Below, one piece after another: positions 50,209-62,943 of a stretch of DNA of 64,000 bases (position 1 is its first letter; every line of letters begins with the position of its first letter). Source of the stretch: Odontesthes bonariensis (taxonomy: Eukaryota; Chordata; Actinopteri; Atheriniformes; Atherinopsidae); the NCBI RefSeq assembly GCF_027942865.1, contig NC_134515.1:30494449-30558448 (forward strand), given 5' to 3'. A program made the translations under genes and the position numbers. The notes under the pieces were generated by a model. The model searched no databases. It was not told the DNA's origin and worked only from the letters and a program-made list of their open reading frames with translations.

Positions 50209-51605
50209 TTAGCTTAAGCTAGCTGAACTGCATCCGGTTGTAGATGTTACTAAACTGTGATTCCCCTAACAGGGTAATTACCGCTGTGACTTCGACGACA
50301 CGTGTATTTTGACTTCGTTAAAACTTGAAACCAACTCTGATTTTATTCGCCTAGTTTCCCCTTTTTGTCATTTAGTCTGGTCCAGACACTCGTTGTTGGT
50401 TTGGTTAGTTGGAACGAGCATTGGGCCCAGTCGCAGACCCAGCTTCACGCAGAGAAAGACAGAGAGAAACCTGTGGTCATTTCCAGGGTTGGGGAGTAAC
50501 GGATTACATGTAACGGCGTTACGGTAAAAGGATACAAAATAAAAGTAACTGTAATCCGTTACAGTACAAGCAAAAACGATGTACTCAGATTACAGTTACA
50601 TTCAGTGAGAATGGGGGTTACTTAACAGGATTACAATTTGTGCGAGGTTGCAGTGACAGAAGTACAGAGCGGCAGGGTCGGACTGGGGAAAAAAATCGGC
50701 CTTGGCAATTTTCCCCGGGACCAGCCCCCCCTCAGTATTAATTAGTATCTATTAGTATCTAATTAAATAAAAATAAAAAAACGAGCACAGACCGCTCATA
50801 CAGTCAATGGCATGTACACATAGAAAAAATACACACTCACACACACGTCACACAACCTGACTATCGACTGCTAACAACCATGATCAGTAACCTACACAAA
50901 CCCAGACACATAATGGCTCGGCGGCCAGTAATCGGATAAATCAATGAAGTGAATCAATCCTGTGAAAGAATGAAAACAAGTGAATGAAACCTGCACTCAC
51001 CCATTATGAAGTTAAATCTGCCAGCCGCATAATCTTGCCCCTGCTCAGCTAACTCCTTGACGTCGGGTATGGTTGGTAACGTTACGGCGGCTAGCATTAG
51101 CAACGAGACTGCTAGGCTTGCTAAATCGGTAAGCATTAGGCTACTGAAGAAAGCTAGTATTTTTAGTTACATTATATTATCATCTTTCTTCTCGGCTATA
51201 ACCTTTGTTTACGGCCACTGGCCCTAACCTGACGCGCTAGCTGTCAAATCACCGGAAGTTTTCACCAGAAGTACTCGCGCACACACAAAAGCTCTCTCCA
51301 GACATATCTTTCTTTCATTCCGCCCAGATGAAATTTAATGCCACTCTTCGAAAATCAGAGAAATTTAAGACATTTTAAGACCTTAAAAAACGTATTTTTC
51401 ATTTAAGACTTTTAGATCTTGTCCCCTCATGCACTGCAGTGTTTGAGGCAATCTCCGGTCAAACGTCAAAGTGAACTCAGGGGGGGCACACCGGCGTGGA
51501 TTGGGGGGCAATGCCCGCGAGTGCCCCCCCGTGGCGCCGGCGCTGTCCCAACATCCCGTAAATTGATCTAAAGTTTATTTTACTCCGAATTATCCCTTTA
51601 ACTGT
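50209..51605. repeat. patchwork of decayed repeats
   Basis: GGGTTGGGGAGTAACGGA at about 50488 and GGGTCGGACTGGGG at about 50673 look like starts of common fish DNA-element families, though no partner ends are seen. CCCTTTAA at about 51593-51600 reads inward like a TTAA-type terminus similar to that at 29819. Boundaries are uncertain. Confidence 0.35.
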
Positions 51606-54600
51606 GAATTTGTGCGCTGTTCGTTTTACAGTGATTAGTCATTGTAGTTATTCTGCACTATTATATTTCGTTTGTACTTATTTACTGACTTCTGCTGTCA
51701 GAACTTTTTTCTTGAGAAACCTTTGCTTTGCCAAAAAGCAAGTGTATAGAGGACAGCCCTCTGAAAGTGGTTTATTTAGTTTTGTCTTCTTTTGGAAAGA
51801 TTGTACCAGAGATACTTGTAAACAACTTTGAGTTGTATTTTTATTCTTTCTTTTTCACGTAAACTGAACACCAATTTTTCTGTTCAGAATAAAGACCCCG
51901 AAATAAGATTTTTGTGTCCTGAGCCTATTTAGCCAGGCTACATAATGAAATAACAGCATTTTAAACGTTTTTATTTTAAACATTTTTAAGCATTATCTAT
52001 CAGAAGTATACTTTTAGACATCGTTATTTTTACATTTGGTTAGCATGAAATGTCGATGTTGATGTTAAAAATGTAATGGATTTAGGGACCTAACTGAAAG
52101 CTTGGTAACGGAGGCTAACGTTATGAAGTATTTTCTTCGGTTAGTTGATGAAATTACGACATTTTTGGGCATTGTGAGGCATTAGCTGACTGGTCTTTAA
52201 CTAATTAAGTAAGTTTTTTTTCAGCATGACTTTGCAGCTGTGTTAATGAATTTATGAATTTCTCTGTTGTAAGGGAGGTCAGCAGATGTGGTGGTCGCTG
52301 CTGTCATGCTGCCATGGATCAACCCTCATTCGGACTACAGCACATTTCAACAATGTCCAAACCTTTAAATTTGATCAAATACAGTTCATTGTTGCAGATT
52401 AATCTACCCAACAGTATAAATAGCATTAAAGAACTTCTTTATTAAGCCTTGTTTTACATTTTCCATGATGACATTTTATAATAAAATGTTTGTTTGAAAT
52501 ATGTTTGTGTCAGCACAACTGACACATTTATTTTGTCATTTAATATGGTTTTAACTAGAAAAAGTTTTTAGATTCATATTTTAATCAATTAATTAATATT
52601 TTAGAGTAGTTTTCTGGCTTGAAGCACAATAAACATGGTTACAGATTTATTCAGTTCACATGAAAATCAAAAAATTAAATATTTATGTCTTCGACAGAAA
52701 AGAAGAATTCATCCCGGCTCATCAGTCAAAGCATCTACAGCCACATATTTCCCTCCAAGTCATTTAAAGCTTCTTTAAAATAATTTATTCAGCTCAGCTT
52801 TGCCATTCAGCTCATTTTACATCTGACACCAGAGAGAACAGACAGACTGAATGACATCTTCTACAGATTGGGTGTTTGGGACAGGAGTAAATCCTGGGAA
52901 CAGACAGTAATATCATGCTTTGTTGGAGGATGTAGATCTGAAGGTAAGCTGGACCACTGGCATGATTAAGTATAAAGGAGAACAAGGTATAGCTGTCCCC
53001 TGCTAACTTGGAAAGGCACCCTCTAAGATTTAAAACAGTGATAAATGTGTCTCTGCCGCTCCAAAAAAGAAAAACGTTGATAAAATGCATAGTCAGTGTA
53101 GTAATCAATGCACATTGTTGGTCAATATTTACCAAAAATTGCGTTGTAAATGTTAAAGTTGTCGTTTTCGTGCTCCGTCCTGCTAAGACCCATTCAAACT
53201 GACCTACAGTGCTGTGATGTTTGGAACTATTGAGGCTTACATGAACCACGTGACAGCCCTAGCGGCGACATCAAAGCGTGTCGTAACTCTGTATTACTCT
53301 ATAGCTCTGACGCTAACATCACGTTCTCCGTGTCTCTGCTTCAAAGTAAGGTCTCATATCTTTTTCTCAGTCATGGTGCTGTGTTGGTCCGTGTAAGATG
53401 CTGTCAAGATTAATTAACCAACACTAAACTCAGGGTAGCGAGAGGCCAGACTTCCCATTTTTAGCAGACTTCCCATTCCATCAGGCGTCCCCATTTTAGC
53501 CATCTCTCTCTCTTAACCTGTCTTTTATTTGTAAAGCCTGCCAAATATCCCTGTCACTGTCCTTTTATCAACTGTTTGCATATAAGTTTGAAGTACTGTT
53601 TAAATAAATGTCCTTATAAATGACCTGAGCGTTACATTCATTCATTCAATTCAGATAGAACTGGGCTTCAGTGGAGATTTTCAACAGTTCTCCTCTCAGA
53701 ACTATAAAATGAGAGGTGGAAAGGTAATTTCCTGTATATTAATTCATTTCACGTGTAGAAAACGCTACAAATGCTACTCATTTCACTTTGTGCTTTGATC
53801 TGCCTGGTCCTTCTAAAACTGCTTTGCTTCACATCTAAACAAAACAGATGTGTGCGCATGTTCTTTCGCATACTCTCAGAACGTGGTAGGAGTGTGGGTT
53901 CGGTTTGATCTCCTGTAGAGAGTGTACTCATGCCAAGGCTTTACTGCCAGCTGCTGGAATATTGTCATTAAGATGAAAACTGTGGTGCACTGGGGGAGCA
54001 TCTGTAAATCCATCATATCCTTTCATCATGCTCTGTATGAACTGTGAATACTCTGTCTTTTCCAGGGTTTTTCTTCATGTGTGCATTGCGAGTACCCCAA
54101 AAGAGAGCAGCATCTGTTACTACAGATAAACAAGCTGTCAACCTGAGAGTCACTCAGAGTGACCACTGACAACTTGATTTAGCCTTAAGCAACCAACTCA
54201 TTTTGGTCTCACTGTTTTTAATTTGAGAAACTGTCCGAGAGGCCAGTAACACTGTAGCGCTTTAAACTACTGCACACTGTGCTGATATATGAAGCTTGTG
54301 GAATATTGCTGTTTCAGCTTCCCCTGTGAATACACTCGAACTCTTTGATACTCTCTTAATCTGCCTCAGTATAAATACGCTGAAACAGAATAAAGAGTAT
54401 GGACTGAGTACAAATGAAATAAAATGCTTACTGTTTCGGAAAGTATCTTCCTTTGTGATACAGACAGTCATTCTTTTCAGGTGCTGAAACTTCTTTGTCA
54501 CAAAGTTGTTTAAACAAGCAGAGCATTTACAATGATTTTAACTCGTGACAAACAGACTGCTGAGTTGGCCCAAAATGAACCAGAGTCCGTCGTCCAAAAC

Positions 54601-55000
54601 AGGCACACAGATCAATGTGTTTTCGTTCAGTCAAAGACATGTTTTCAGGCAGTACCAGCAGTTCATGTCCTCAACATTTATTGAAGTTAGATGCTTTTCA
54701 CTCTTCCTTACTTTTCAGAGCAACCTTGACTTTCTCTCCTTTTCACATGAATATATTTTCAAAGGATTCCTTTTGTCCTTTTGTGACCCTTCTCACATTT
54801 CAGACAAATTCAAAGATATATTACCCCACAAATGGAGGAAAGTGTTTCTTCTGGCCTTGCAGTGGTTCTCATAAAATAATTATCCTTTATCATTTGGGTC
54901 AGAGGGACTATACATCCTAACTGAAGCCATGAGCTAATTTCAAAAGCAGCTATTTTCTCATTGGGCTCTGTTGGCAACAAAAATGTTCCTTCAAATATAT
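51606..55000. other. intergenic, no gene seen
   Basis: AT-rich DNA with short ORFs lacking family features. Nothing can be supported as coding or RNA. Confidence 0.4.
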
Positions 55001-55054
55001 ATATATAGCATCATAGTTAGGATGACATAAAATCACAAATGTATCCTATATTTC

Positions 55055-55200
55055 TGCCCACCGCTCCAGGTTGGCATCTGTCTCTGAGTGTGTGACCCTG
55101 TGCATGTGCATGTGTGTGTCAACAGGTGCCAACCTGGATGGGTTAAAAGCGGAGGACAAATTTTGTGTGTATGCATGACAATAAATCGGATCTTAATCTT
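55055..55200 (+). repeat. probable retroposon 3' end
   Basis: GGATGGGTTAAAAGCGGAGGACAAATTTTG followed by GACAATAAATCGGATCTTAATC has the form of a LINE/SINE 3' end (AATAAA-like signal, then a short repeat tail). An inverted GGTTGGCATCTG / CAGGTGCCAACC pair lies upstream (55069 and 55125). Family not determined. Confidence 0.4.
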
Positions 55201-55224
55201 ACATTGGATACATGGATGATATAT

Positions 55225-56706
55225 TACAGTTTTTCTCTATTGGTTTGGCTCATTTCTTGAAACAGAAATTACATTCTCAAAACTCTAAGATCATTTGGCA
55301 TAACACTCTTATAGTTCAGCACAACACCATAGCTAACCTGCAAAAGCACATATCTCTCCCAAAACTGTTCACACATGCTTCAGACCTGATTTCTTTCCCA
55401 TGTAAAGAGTCAGTGCCACCCAAATTGCAAAGATCTTTCTCAATTGCCTAGGCTCATTTCTTGAAATTTCTTTGTTTTTAACACTCTTTAGTACTTTTTG
55501 CAAAACTAAACTGAATGGTTCAGAAAAACACCATGGTTCACCAGCAACACCAGCTCATATCTCCCCCTAAACAGTTCACCCATGTGTCAAAATGAAGTTT
55601 CTTTCTCATTCAAATAGTCAGTGCCCCCAAAATGCATTGTCCTTTTGGCATTGTGTGAGGACTACAAGTCAAAATGTTTAGATGTTTTGTCACTATGGCA
55701 TAGGACTACCAGAATACAATAGTGTATAAAACTGAAGGAAAAAAGTTTCACAGTAAGAGTAGCCTCAAAGCACACACAATACACTCATACCAACCATTTT
55801 TATTCACACAAATACTGTGAAGTACGTAACTTCCATACAGTATAGTATTGTAGAAGGAAAAGAAAAATATACATAGCACACATATACTGTAATATAAACA
55901 CAAACAAAAAACAAGCAAAATTATGTGACCTACAGTACTGTAAATAAATCTGCAGCTTACAGAAAACACTATAGCAACACTTTACTGGTCGCTGTCGTCC
56001 CCCTCCCGCTCACCCTCACCCTCCCCCGCCCCTCCCTCATGACCACTGTCCTCACCCTCCTGGCCGTCCAGACGTTGCTGTATGTCTGGCCACAGATTCT
56101 CATCAACATCGCAACATATTTTCCCTTGCAATGCAACGCGGGAGAAACACCGTGCATGCCGCAACCATCCCCTACACTGATCTCCTCTAATGTCTAAACA
56201 TGCAGCGTCCATTGCATGGAGCAGGGATCTTTGGTCTTGAGCATGATGCTCATACACTCTCCACCTCCAAGCAGAGAAAAACTCCTCAATAGGATTAAGG
56301 AAAGGGGAATAACATGAGATTCTATATGGTATTGATGGTATCATGTTCTTGGCCCATTTTGACAATTGAACAGATTATTGTGCATGTGATGACTTATACA
56401 ATGAAATCATGCCAACATATTTTGGTAGAAGAACTATTAGACCAAGAATCAACTAATCAGTTCAGATCACCAAAATCTATTCACTTGGCAAACTGTGCAA
56501 ACTGTAGGCTACTTGTACTTAATCTTTTGCAGAGATGCACTGAAACAATTGACACATGTATTAAGACAATTGCAATTTGATGAAAGCAACGAGAAATGCC
56601 ATTCTGTTGTGAACAATTGCAAGGTGGTTTGGAGATTTGTCCATGTTATTTTGATAATGTAATTTCTGTTTCAAGAAATGAGCCAAACCAATAGAGAAAA
56701 ACTGTA
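55225..56706. mobile_element. 1.48-kb TA-flanked DNA transposon with 49-bp perfect inverted repeats
   Basis: The element 55227-56704 begins CAGTTTTTCTCTATTGG. Its last 49 bases are the exact reverse complement of its first 49, and TA lies on each side (55225-55226, 56705-56706). A TA duplication and the transposase fragment inside place it in the IS630/Tc1/mariner superfamily. The left subterminal region contains a roughly 200-bp tandem duplication (about 55245-55440 and 55450-55640). Confidence 0.88.
55982..56365 (-). pseudogene. partial IS630/Tc1/mariner-type transposase, C-terminal part
   Basis: A 127-codon ORF contains YSPFLNPIEEFFSAWRWRV, the motif carrying the third catalytic acid (E) of IS630/Tc1/mariner DDE transposases. 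It then has WLRHARCF and CDVDENLWPD, and ends in a Gly/Glu-rich acidic tail. The first two catalytic aspartates and the DNA-binding domain are absent, because upstream sequence to the right-hand repeat is non-coding. The copy is therefore non-autonomous. The antisense ORF at 55925-56197 is a shadow. Confidence 0.75.
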
Positions 56707-56829
56707 AGCATTTGAGCATAACATCTTGAAGTAAATATGTATGGATTAAGTTTTTAAAAAATATTTCACTTTTTGTTTTCCAAAGTGTGCACTTGTTCCA
56801 CTGTCATCCAGTATCTGACCTTGTGAGCC

Positions 56830-56995
<166 letters not shown>

Positions 56996-56999
56996 CCCA

Positions 57000-58560
57000 T
57001 CCTGTTACTTCAACTTGCATGCAACCTTGTGTCATTTGGCTTCCTCTTCTTTTTCTTGAGGATTGTTCTCTATGTGATTACATAACATTGAGATATGTCC
57101 ATGTGATGTGAAGGTGTTTCTGCCAGAAAGCTGTTCTGTGTGACTGTTACATCACATACGAAACAACATTCTTGTACCAATCTGTAAACTAAACTCCTGT
57201 GCTTTCTGATGCTGGAAAGATAAGATGTTCTCATGGTACTGTGGATAAACGGCATGATGTTTCAGGCAGATTTTTATGAGTTTAAAACGACGGGCAAACT
57301 ATTGTATTTATAGTTGAGCTGAGAGTTCAAGACAAAAGAAGAGTAAGTGACAGTATTTGGTTTTTAATATGAGAGGATGAGAGCACTCTGATACCTTCAG
57401 AGGACAGCTTTTGTTAATAAAACAAAAGTGCCAGAAAGTTAGGTATGTTGCTATTCTGCTCAATAGTAGCATTTATGACTCATCTTTATGATCCAGTGTC
57501 TGTGGATTGAGACACAAGGTATGAGTGTATGTACAGTTTGTTTGGACGTCTATGTGTATGTGTGTCTCACCCAGGAGAGGAAAATTGCAAACCATTCTTC
57601 TTTTCTGCCCTTATCTTTAATGTCTCACTTGGGCTGCTTGGCTCAGATTGCTCATTTTCCAGCTGCTGCTTTTTAATAGAAGTTGTTCCTGTCAAACTGG
57701 ACAGTTGGTCCAGGGTCATTTTCCAGCAGAATCACCACTCCATCTGGGCTTGTACATCATGAAAGTGAAAGCATGTGCACATAAAGTTCACCTCCTTGTG
57801 TGCTTGCAGCCAGTAACCTTATCATGATTGTGCAATCAAACTCTATGGTCCAGCTCCAATATCGCACAACAACGACCAGGATGGTGGCAAGGTGAATTTA
57901 ACAATAGATCAATAGCTTTAGTTTACGCACCAGAGGTGCAGCAATCACCACTTTGTTTTTTCTGTTGTACTAACTGGAATCTGGAAGGTGTCTATTTAAA
58001 ACCACTGACATTGGCGGGTGGTTCCATGTCCTGGATGGGCTGGAACAAGTAGCAATGTTTAGCCAATTGTTAGCCCGATTCTTTCATTGGAAGCCCAAGA
58101 ACAAGCTGGAGAAATCTTAAGTTACACAAAGTATTCGTGGTCACATGGGAAGTATAGCAGCGCTGGACTCGGAGTGACAGAGCCCTCGCAGGCCTCCGTC
58201 AGACAGAGCCCAGATTTCCGGAAACATTTCATATTTATATTAACCTTTATCTCAAAGAGGTTGGACCTACACTCGACAGAGTATAATTGGACATGAGCAG
58301 GTCAAACACCGTCTTCGTCATCTTCTTTGGATAAAACAAACAACGTATGTGTGTGTTGTTTTAGGCGTGCATATACTTTCCCAGACGCCTTATCTGACCC
58401 AGTTATTTAGTCCTAATATGTCACCTGGAAGTCTTGGACATACATTGCGTTTATATGAGAGCAGAGTGGAAAAGTACAAACTAGCAACATAGATTATTTA
58501 GTAAAATACAGAATATGAATTCATAATGTCTAAGAACAAAGCCAATTATAACACTATAGT
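57000..58560. other. intergenic, nothing recognised
   Basis: No supported gene. The segment at about 57820-58330 is GC-richer and may be an old repeat. Confidence 0.35.
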
Positions 58561-58564
58561 GTTT

Positions 58565-59023
58565 TAAGATAATTAAATTTATCTGGACAACAACACTCAC
58601 ATTCTCCACCAGGTGCTAACCTCACACAGAAGCATCTTCAGCAACAGACTCATTCCTCCCATGTGTAAGACAGAATGCCAGAGGAAGTTCTTTTTGCCTA
58701 TGGCCACCAGTCTGTTTAATTCATCTACCTCAGGTAGAGAGAGGGTCAGTGGAAACACTGTGTCCTGAGGCCAAATGCTAAATGTCCCTTTACCCAATGC
58801 CACTTTATACAATGACACTTTCTCCAGATCACTTGTTTGTATTTTTTTTTTATTGAGGCTGCTAAATTGCACACTGCACATATTGTATTCAGTTACTTAA
58901 GTTATTTTATGTTAGCTTTATTTTATTTTATTTTATATTATTACTTTCCCTGTTGTACCATAACTGTTGCACAGCAATTTCCCTCGGGATAAATAAAGCT
59001 TGTTGAATCTTGAATCCTAGCCT
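58565..59023 (+). pseudogene. 3' end of a Rex1/CR1-like LINE
   Basis: The translated start includes CKTECQRKFFLPMATSLFNSS, resembling the C-terminal end of CR1/Rex1-group ORF2 proteins. It is followed by an A/T-rich 3' UTR with AATTTCCCTCGGGATAAATAAAGC and a TTGAATC repeat tail. It is 5'-truncated. The group is inferred from the tail and this short peptide. Confidence 0.6.
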
Positions 59024-59725
59024 TAAACAGACTGATCCAAAGCAAGGTCTCAGTTTGATAAATGCCTGTCACCTCGCCACTTTTCTCCTTTCCTCTGTCC
59101 TCTACTCCTCTGCTCACAAATCTCTGGCTGGAGAGACAAAGATAAGAGAAGAGCATTCGAACAGTACCTATTGAAAATTGGATAGAGCCTTAAATTTCAT
59201 AGTGCCATAGTCTTGTCCTTGCATGAAGCAAAACTGACTGAGTAGATACGTTTGATGACATCACACAGTGTTTAAAGGAATTATGATTATCCCAGTAAGC
59301 TTCCCCGCTTTTTGAGCTGCATGGATAAATAAATAATCTATCAACTGCCATGGAGTGAAGTCTTTGTTAAGACAAATGATTGGATCAGCAGGATTTATTA
59401 CACACAAAAACAGCTGGTATTCATAGGCTAAACACTTTTCATTATGCAAGTGATATAACCACTTAGAGTTCAGGTTGGAAATTCTGAATTACAAAGGTAC
59501 CACATGAGAATGATGCTTTCTGAACAGTAGATCAACTTTGACAATATTTTGTCAAAGCTGGGGCATCCTCCCGCTCGTCTTTTGGAATGTGTGAACTTAA
59601 ATGAGGGAATATCTCTATTTTTAATCTACAACTAACTTAGGTCAGAGTTAACAGACAAGCTTTGCTCAGCCGCTGAATTACTAGCTGCTAGATTGAAACA
59701 TAAATTTGCTCCTCTTCTCTCTAGT
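59024..59725. other. intergenic, nothing recognised
   Basis: No gene or repeat that I can support. Confidence 0.4.
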
Positions 59726-61410
59726 AAGGCAAGGCAAGGCAAGGCAAGGCAATTTTATTTGTAGAGCACAATTCGTACACAAGGCAATTCAAAGTGCTTT
59801 ACAGCTACATAAAATGATAAGAAGGCAATAAAATCATTCCAAAAAAAACCATAAAAATAATCATTAATTAATTAATTTGAAATTAATTAATTAATTAAAA
59901 GTGAAGAGTGCAGATAAAATACTTTCAGGTGTCATATGCACAGCTAAGTAGAACTGTTTTCAGCCTGGATTTAAACATTAGAGTTGAGGCCTGTCTCACA
60001 TCTTCTGGAAGGCTGTTCCAGATTTTAGGAGCATAACACTAAAATGCAGCCTCACCTTGTTTCGTCCTGACTCTGGGCACCAGCAGGAGACCCCTCCCTG
60101 AGGTTCTCAAAGCCCTAGTTGGTTCATATGGCTCTAACATGTGAGAGATGTACTTTGGCGCTTGACCATGAAGAGACTTGTATTCAAGCAGAGCTGTTTT
60201 ATAGTCTATTCTCTGAGCGACAGGAAGCCAGTGCAGAGACCTGAGCACTGGACTAATATGGTGGTATTTTAATATTTTCGTATTTCCTGGTTCTAGTCAG
60301 GACTCGAGCAGCAGCGTTCTGGATGTACTGCAGCTGTCTTACAGCCCGTTTAGAGAGCCCAGTGAGCAGGCCATTACAGTAGTCTAACCTGCTGGAGACA
60401 AAGGCATGGATCAGTCTTTCTAAATCTGGTTTAGACACTATTCCTTTGATTCTGGCAATGTTTTTAAAATGATAAAAAGCTGCTGATGTTATTCGATTTA
60501 ATGTGGCTGTTAAAGTTCAGGTCTGACTCCAATATTACCCCGAGATTTCTAACTTGATAATTAGGTTTTAGAGAGAGAGTCTCAAGGTGACTGATAACAC
60601 TTTTTCTTTGTTTCTATGTGCCACAGACAATGATTTCAGTTTTGTCTGAGTTTAGCTGGAGAAAATTGTTTTGCATCCACACACTGATCTGTTCCATGCA
60701 TTGACACAATGTATCTACAGGCCCGTGTTCTCCTGCCGTCAGTGACACGTAGATCTGAGTGTCATCTGCATAGTTGTGGTAGTACACATTATAGCTGCGT
60801 ATTAGCTGGCCTAATGGAAGCATGCACAGATTGAACAATAGGGGTCCCAGGATTGACCCCTGGGGAACCCCACAGGTCATAGCCATTTGTTCTGAGACAC
60901 AGTTACCGATTTCAACAAAATATTCCCCGTCCTGGAGATAGGAGTTGAACCAGTTTAAAGCACGACCAGAGATTCCCACCCAGTCTTCTAACCTCTGTAA
61001 TAAGATTGCATGGTCAACTGTGTCAAAGGCAGCACTCAGGTCCAGCAGAACTAAGACTGTGACTTTACTTGCATCTGTGTTCAGGCGGATGTCATTTGTC
61101 ACCTTGATCAGAGCTGTCTCAGTGCTTTGGTGGGGCCTAAATCCTGATTGGAAAGTATCAAAAGAATTGTTAGACAGGAGAAAGTCACTAAACTGTTGGT
61201 ATACAACTTTCTGTCATTTATGAGTCTTCCCCGAACAACTGCAGACCCAGCTGCTGGTTTGGGTGTAACAGACAGGTCGAAGAAAACACAGAAATGATCA
61301 GATAAAGCAACATCGACGACATCCAAGTTTGAAATAATAACACCCTTTGAAATGAGCACATCTACAGTGTGCTCTCTGCTGTGGGTGGGCTCAGTCACAT
61401 GCTGAGTTAG
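59726..61410 (-). pseudogene. L2-like LINE, copy 1, broken
   Basis: The minus strand encodes, in order, an endonuclease C-terminal piece with VALSDHFCVFFDLSV (61398-61108), then reverse transcriptase (61102-60614) with LLDLSAAFDTVDHAI, GVPQGSILGPLLF and the catalytic NYADDTQIYV. Further C-terminal pieces follow (60438-60253, RLDYCNGLL; 60248-60039). Stops separate the pieces, and the EN-RT linker appears deleted. The 3' tail near 59727 is an AAGGC-repeat (GCCTT on the minus strand). L2-like (CR1 group) is inferred from the RT motifs. Confidence 0.82.
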
Positions 61411-62940
61411 ACCAAACAGTAATACTAAATACTACATACTAAGTCAGAGCACCTCAACATTTTTTACAGTTTTCAGCACAAGCACAAGAAGAGTCCTTCT
61501 TGGATGAACTCAGACTACATTCAAACGTGTCTGTACACCTCAATTATATGACAAGATGTTTGTCTTATTTCTGTGTAACACTGAGAGATACACAGAAACA
61601 TACATGATTATGTAGTACCAGGTTAGAACCAAAGCAGGCTGTTCATGACAGAGAAAGCTGACGTGACTACATTTGAATATCTAATGCAATTAAAGGTCTG
61701 ATGTGCTAATGGCTGTATTTCTCCTCAGTTATTAGAGGTGGATGTTGTGTGATTTAGCTGCAGAATATTTCAGTCAGCTTGCTCTGTTCTGTTTTGCCAA
61801 AACAGCCATGAAACTCATTAATTCCCTTTTCTACTATGAGAATCGTCTCGTTTTAAAATTCTGTATGCATATGTTGAGAAAAGCTTGCAATTAGTTTGCA
61901 CTTTTCCTGGCCTATTTTCCTTTTCTTTAACCACTTGAAACCACTTCCTAATTCTCTCATGTTTTGCCTGTCTCTTTCTGTAATTTTTACTGCTGCAAAG
62001 GAATACTATTATCATTACCTTCATACCGCCATTTAGATTTAAGCCCCATTCAGTGAAAATATGGAGGAAAGGAAGATTTTCCCGCATTTGTGCTTTTATG
62101 CATTTTTCCATTATTTACTCCTCTCTGAGTAGATAGGCAGTTCACATGTCTTTGTAATTGTATAAATATTTGATGGTTGAAATTTTCATAAAGCAGTCAA
62201 GCTGAGTTTTCTAAAGAGACCTGTACTGATATCATCAAATATAACTGTAATAGGTCAACAATTAAACATTTCCCCTTTAAGATAAAAAAGAATAATAAAT
62301 TAGTTCATTCTTTACAATTGTAATAAGTCAAAGAATCAGGACAGTGGGGGAATCTGAAGTACACTTCACTTCTAACGGCCTGTTTTTAATTGCATTTCTC
62401 AAGATACAACAAGGATACGACACTATCAAATTGGTTTGAGAGCCCCCATGTTTGTGTATGAAATGCAAATGAGAGGCAGTTGTACTCAATGATGCATTCA
62501 ACACACTATTTTAAACAGCACTGGCAATTAACAATGTAATCCTATACTCGAATTATTTTCACAAGAACATACTGTTTCTCTCAAATAATAAACAAGTTTT
62601 TTTATTTCTTGTTTGTATTGTTCCTATTGCACTTCACTCTTGTTAAACATGTCTTGTTAAATGTTTGCAAATAAAAAATATAAATAAATAAATAAAAAAA
62701 GTCACACGGCCTGAAAACTGATACAATGGATACTGTTCTTGTTTGGTTTGGAATTTGTGGTTGTCATTACTCTACAGCTAGCGCAAATGTGTAACTACAC
62801 GGTATGTTAGTCAGTGGCTATACCAGTATTTACCATGGTTTTTGGTTTTCCAGCTAACTTGCTGCTTTCCAGTGGGCTGTTATAGTGCGTGTGCACACAT
62901 TGTTGAGTTGCATTGTGGGATTGTTTGCAGAACTTAGTGT
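61411..62940. other. intergenic between two LINEs
   Basis: AT-rich with a short TAAA-type run near 62670-62700. No gene seen. Confidence 0.4.
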
Positions 62941-62943
62941 ATA

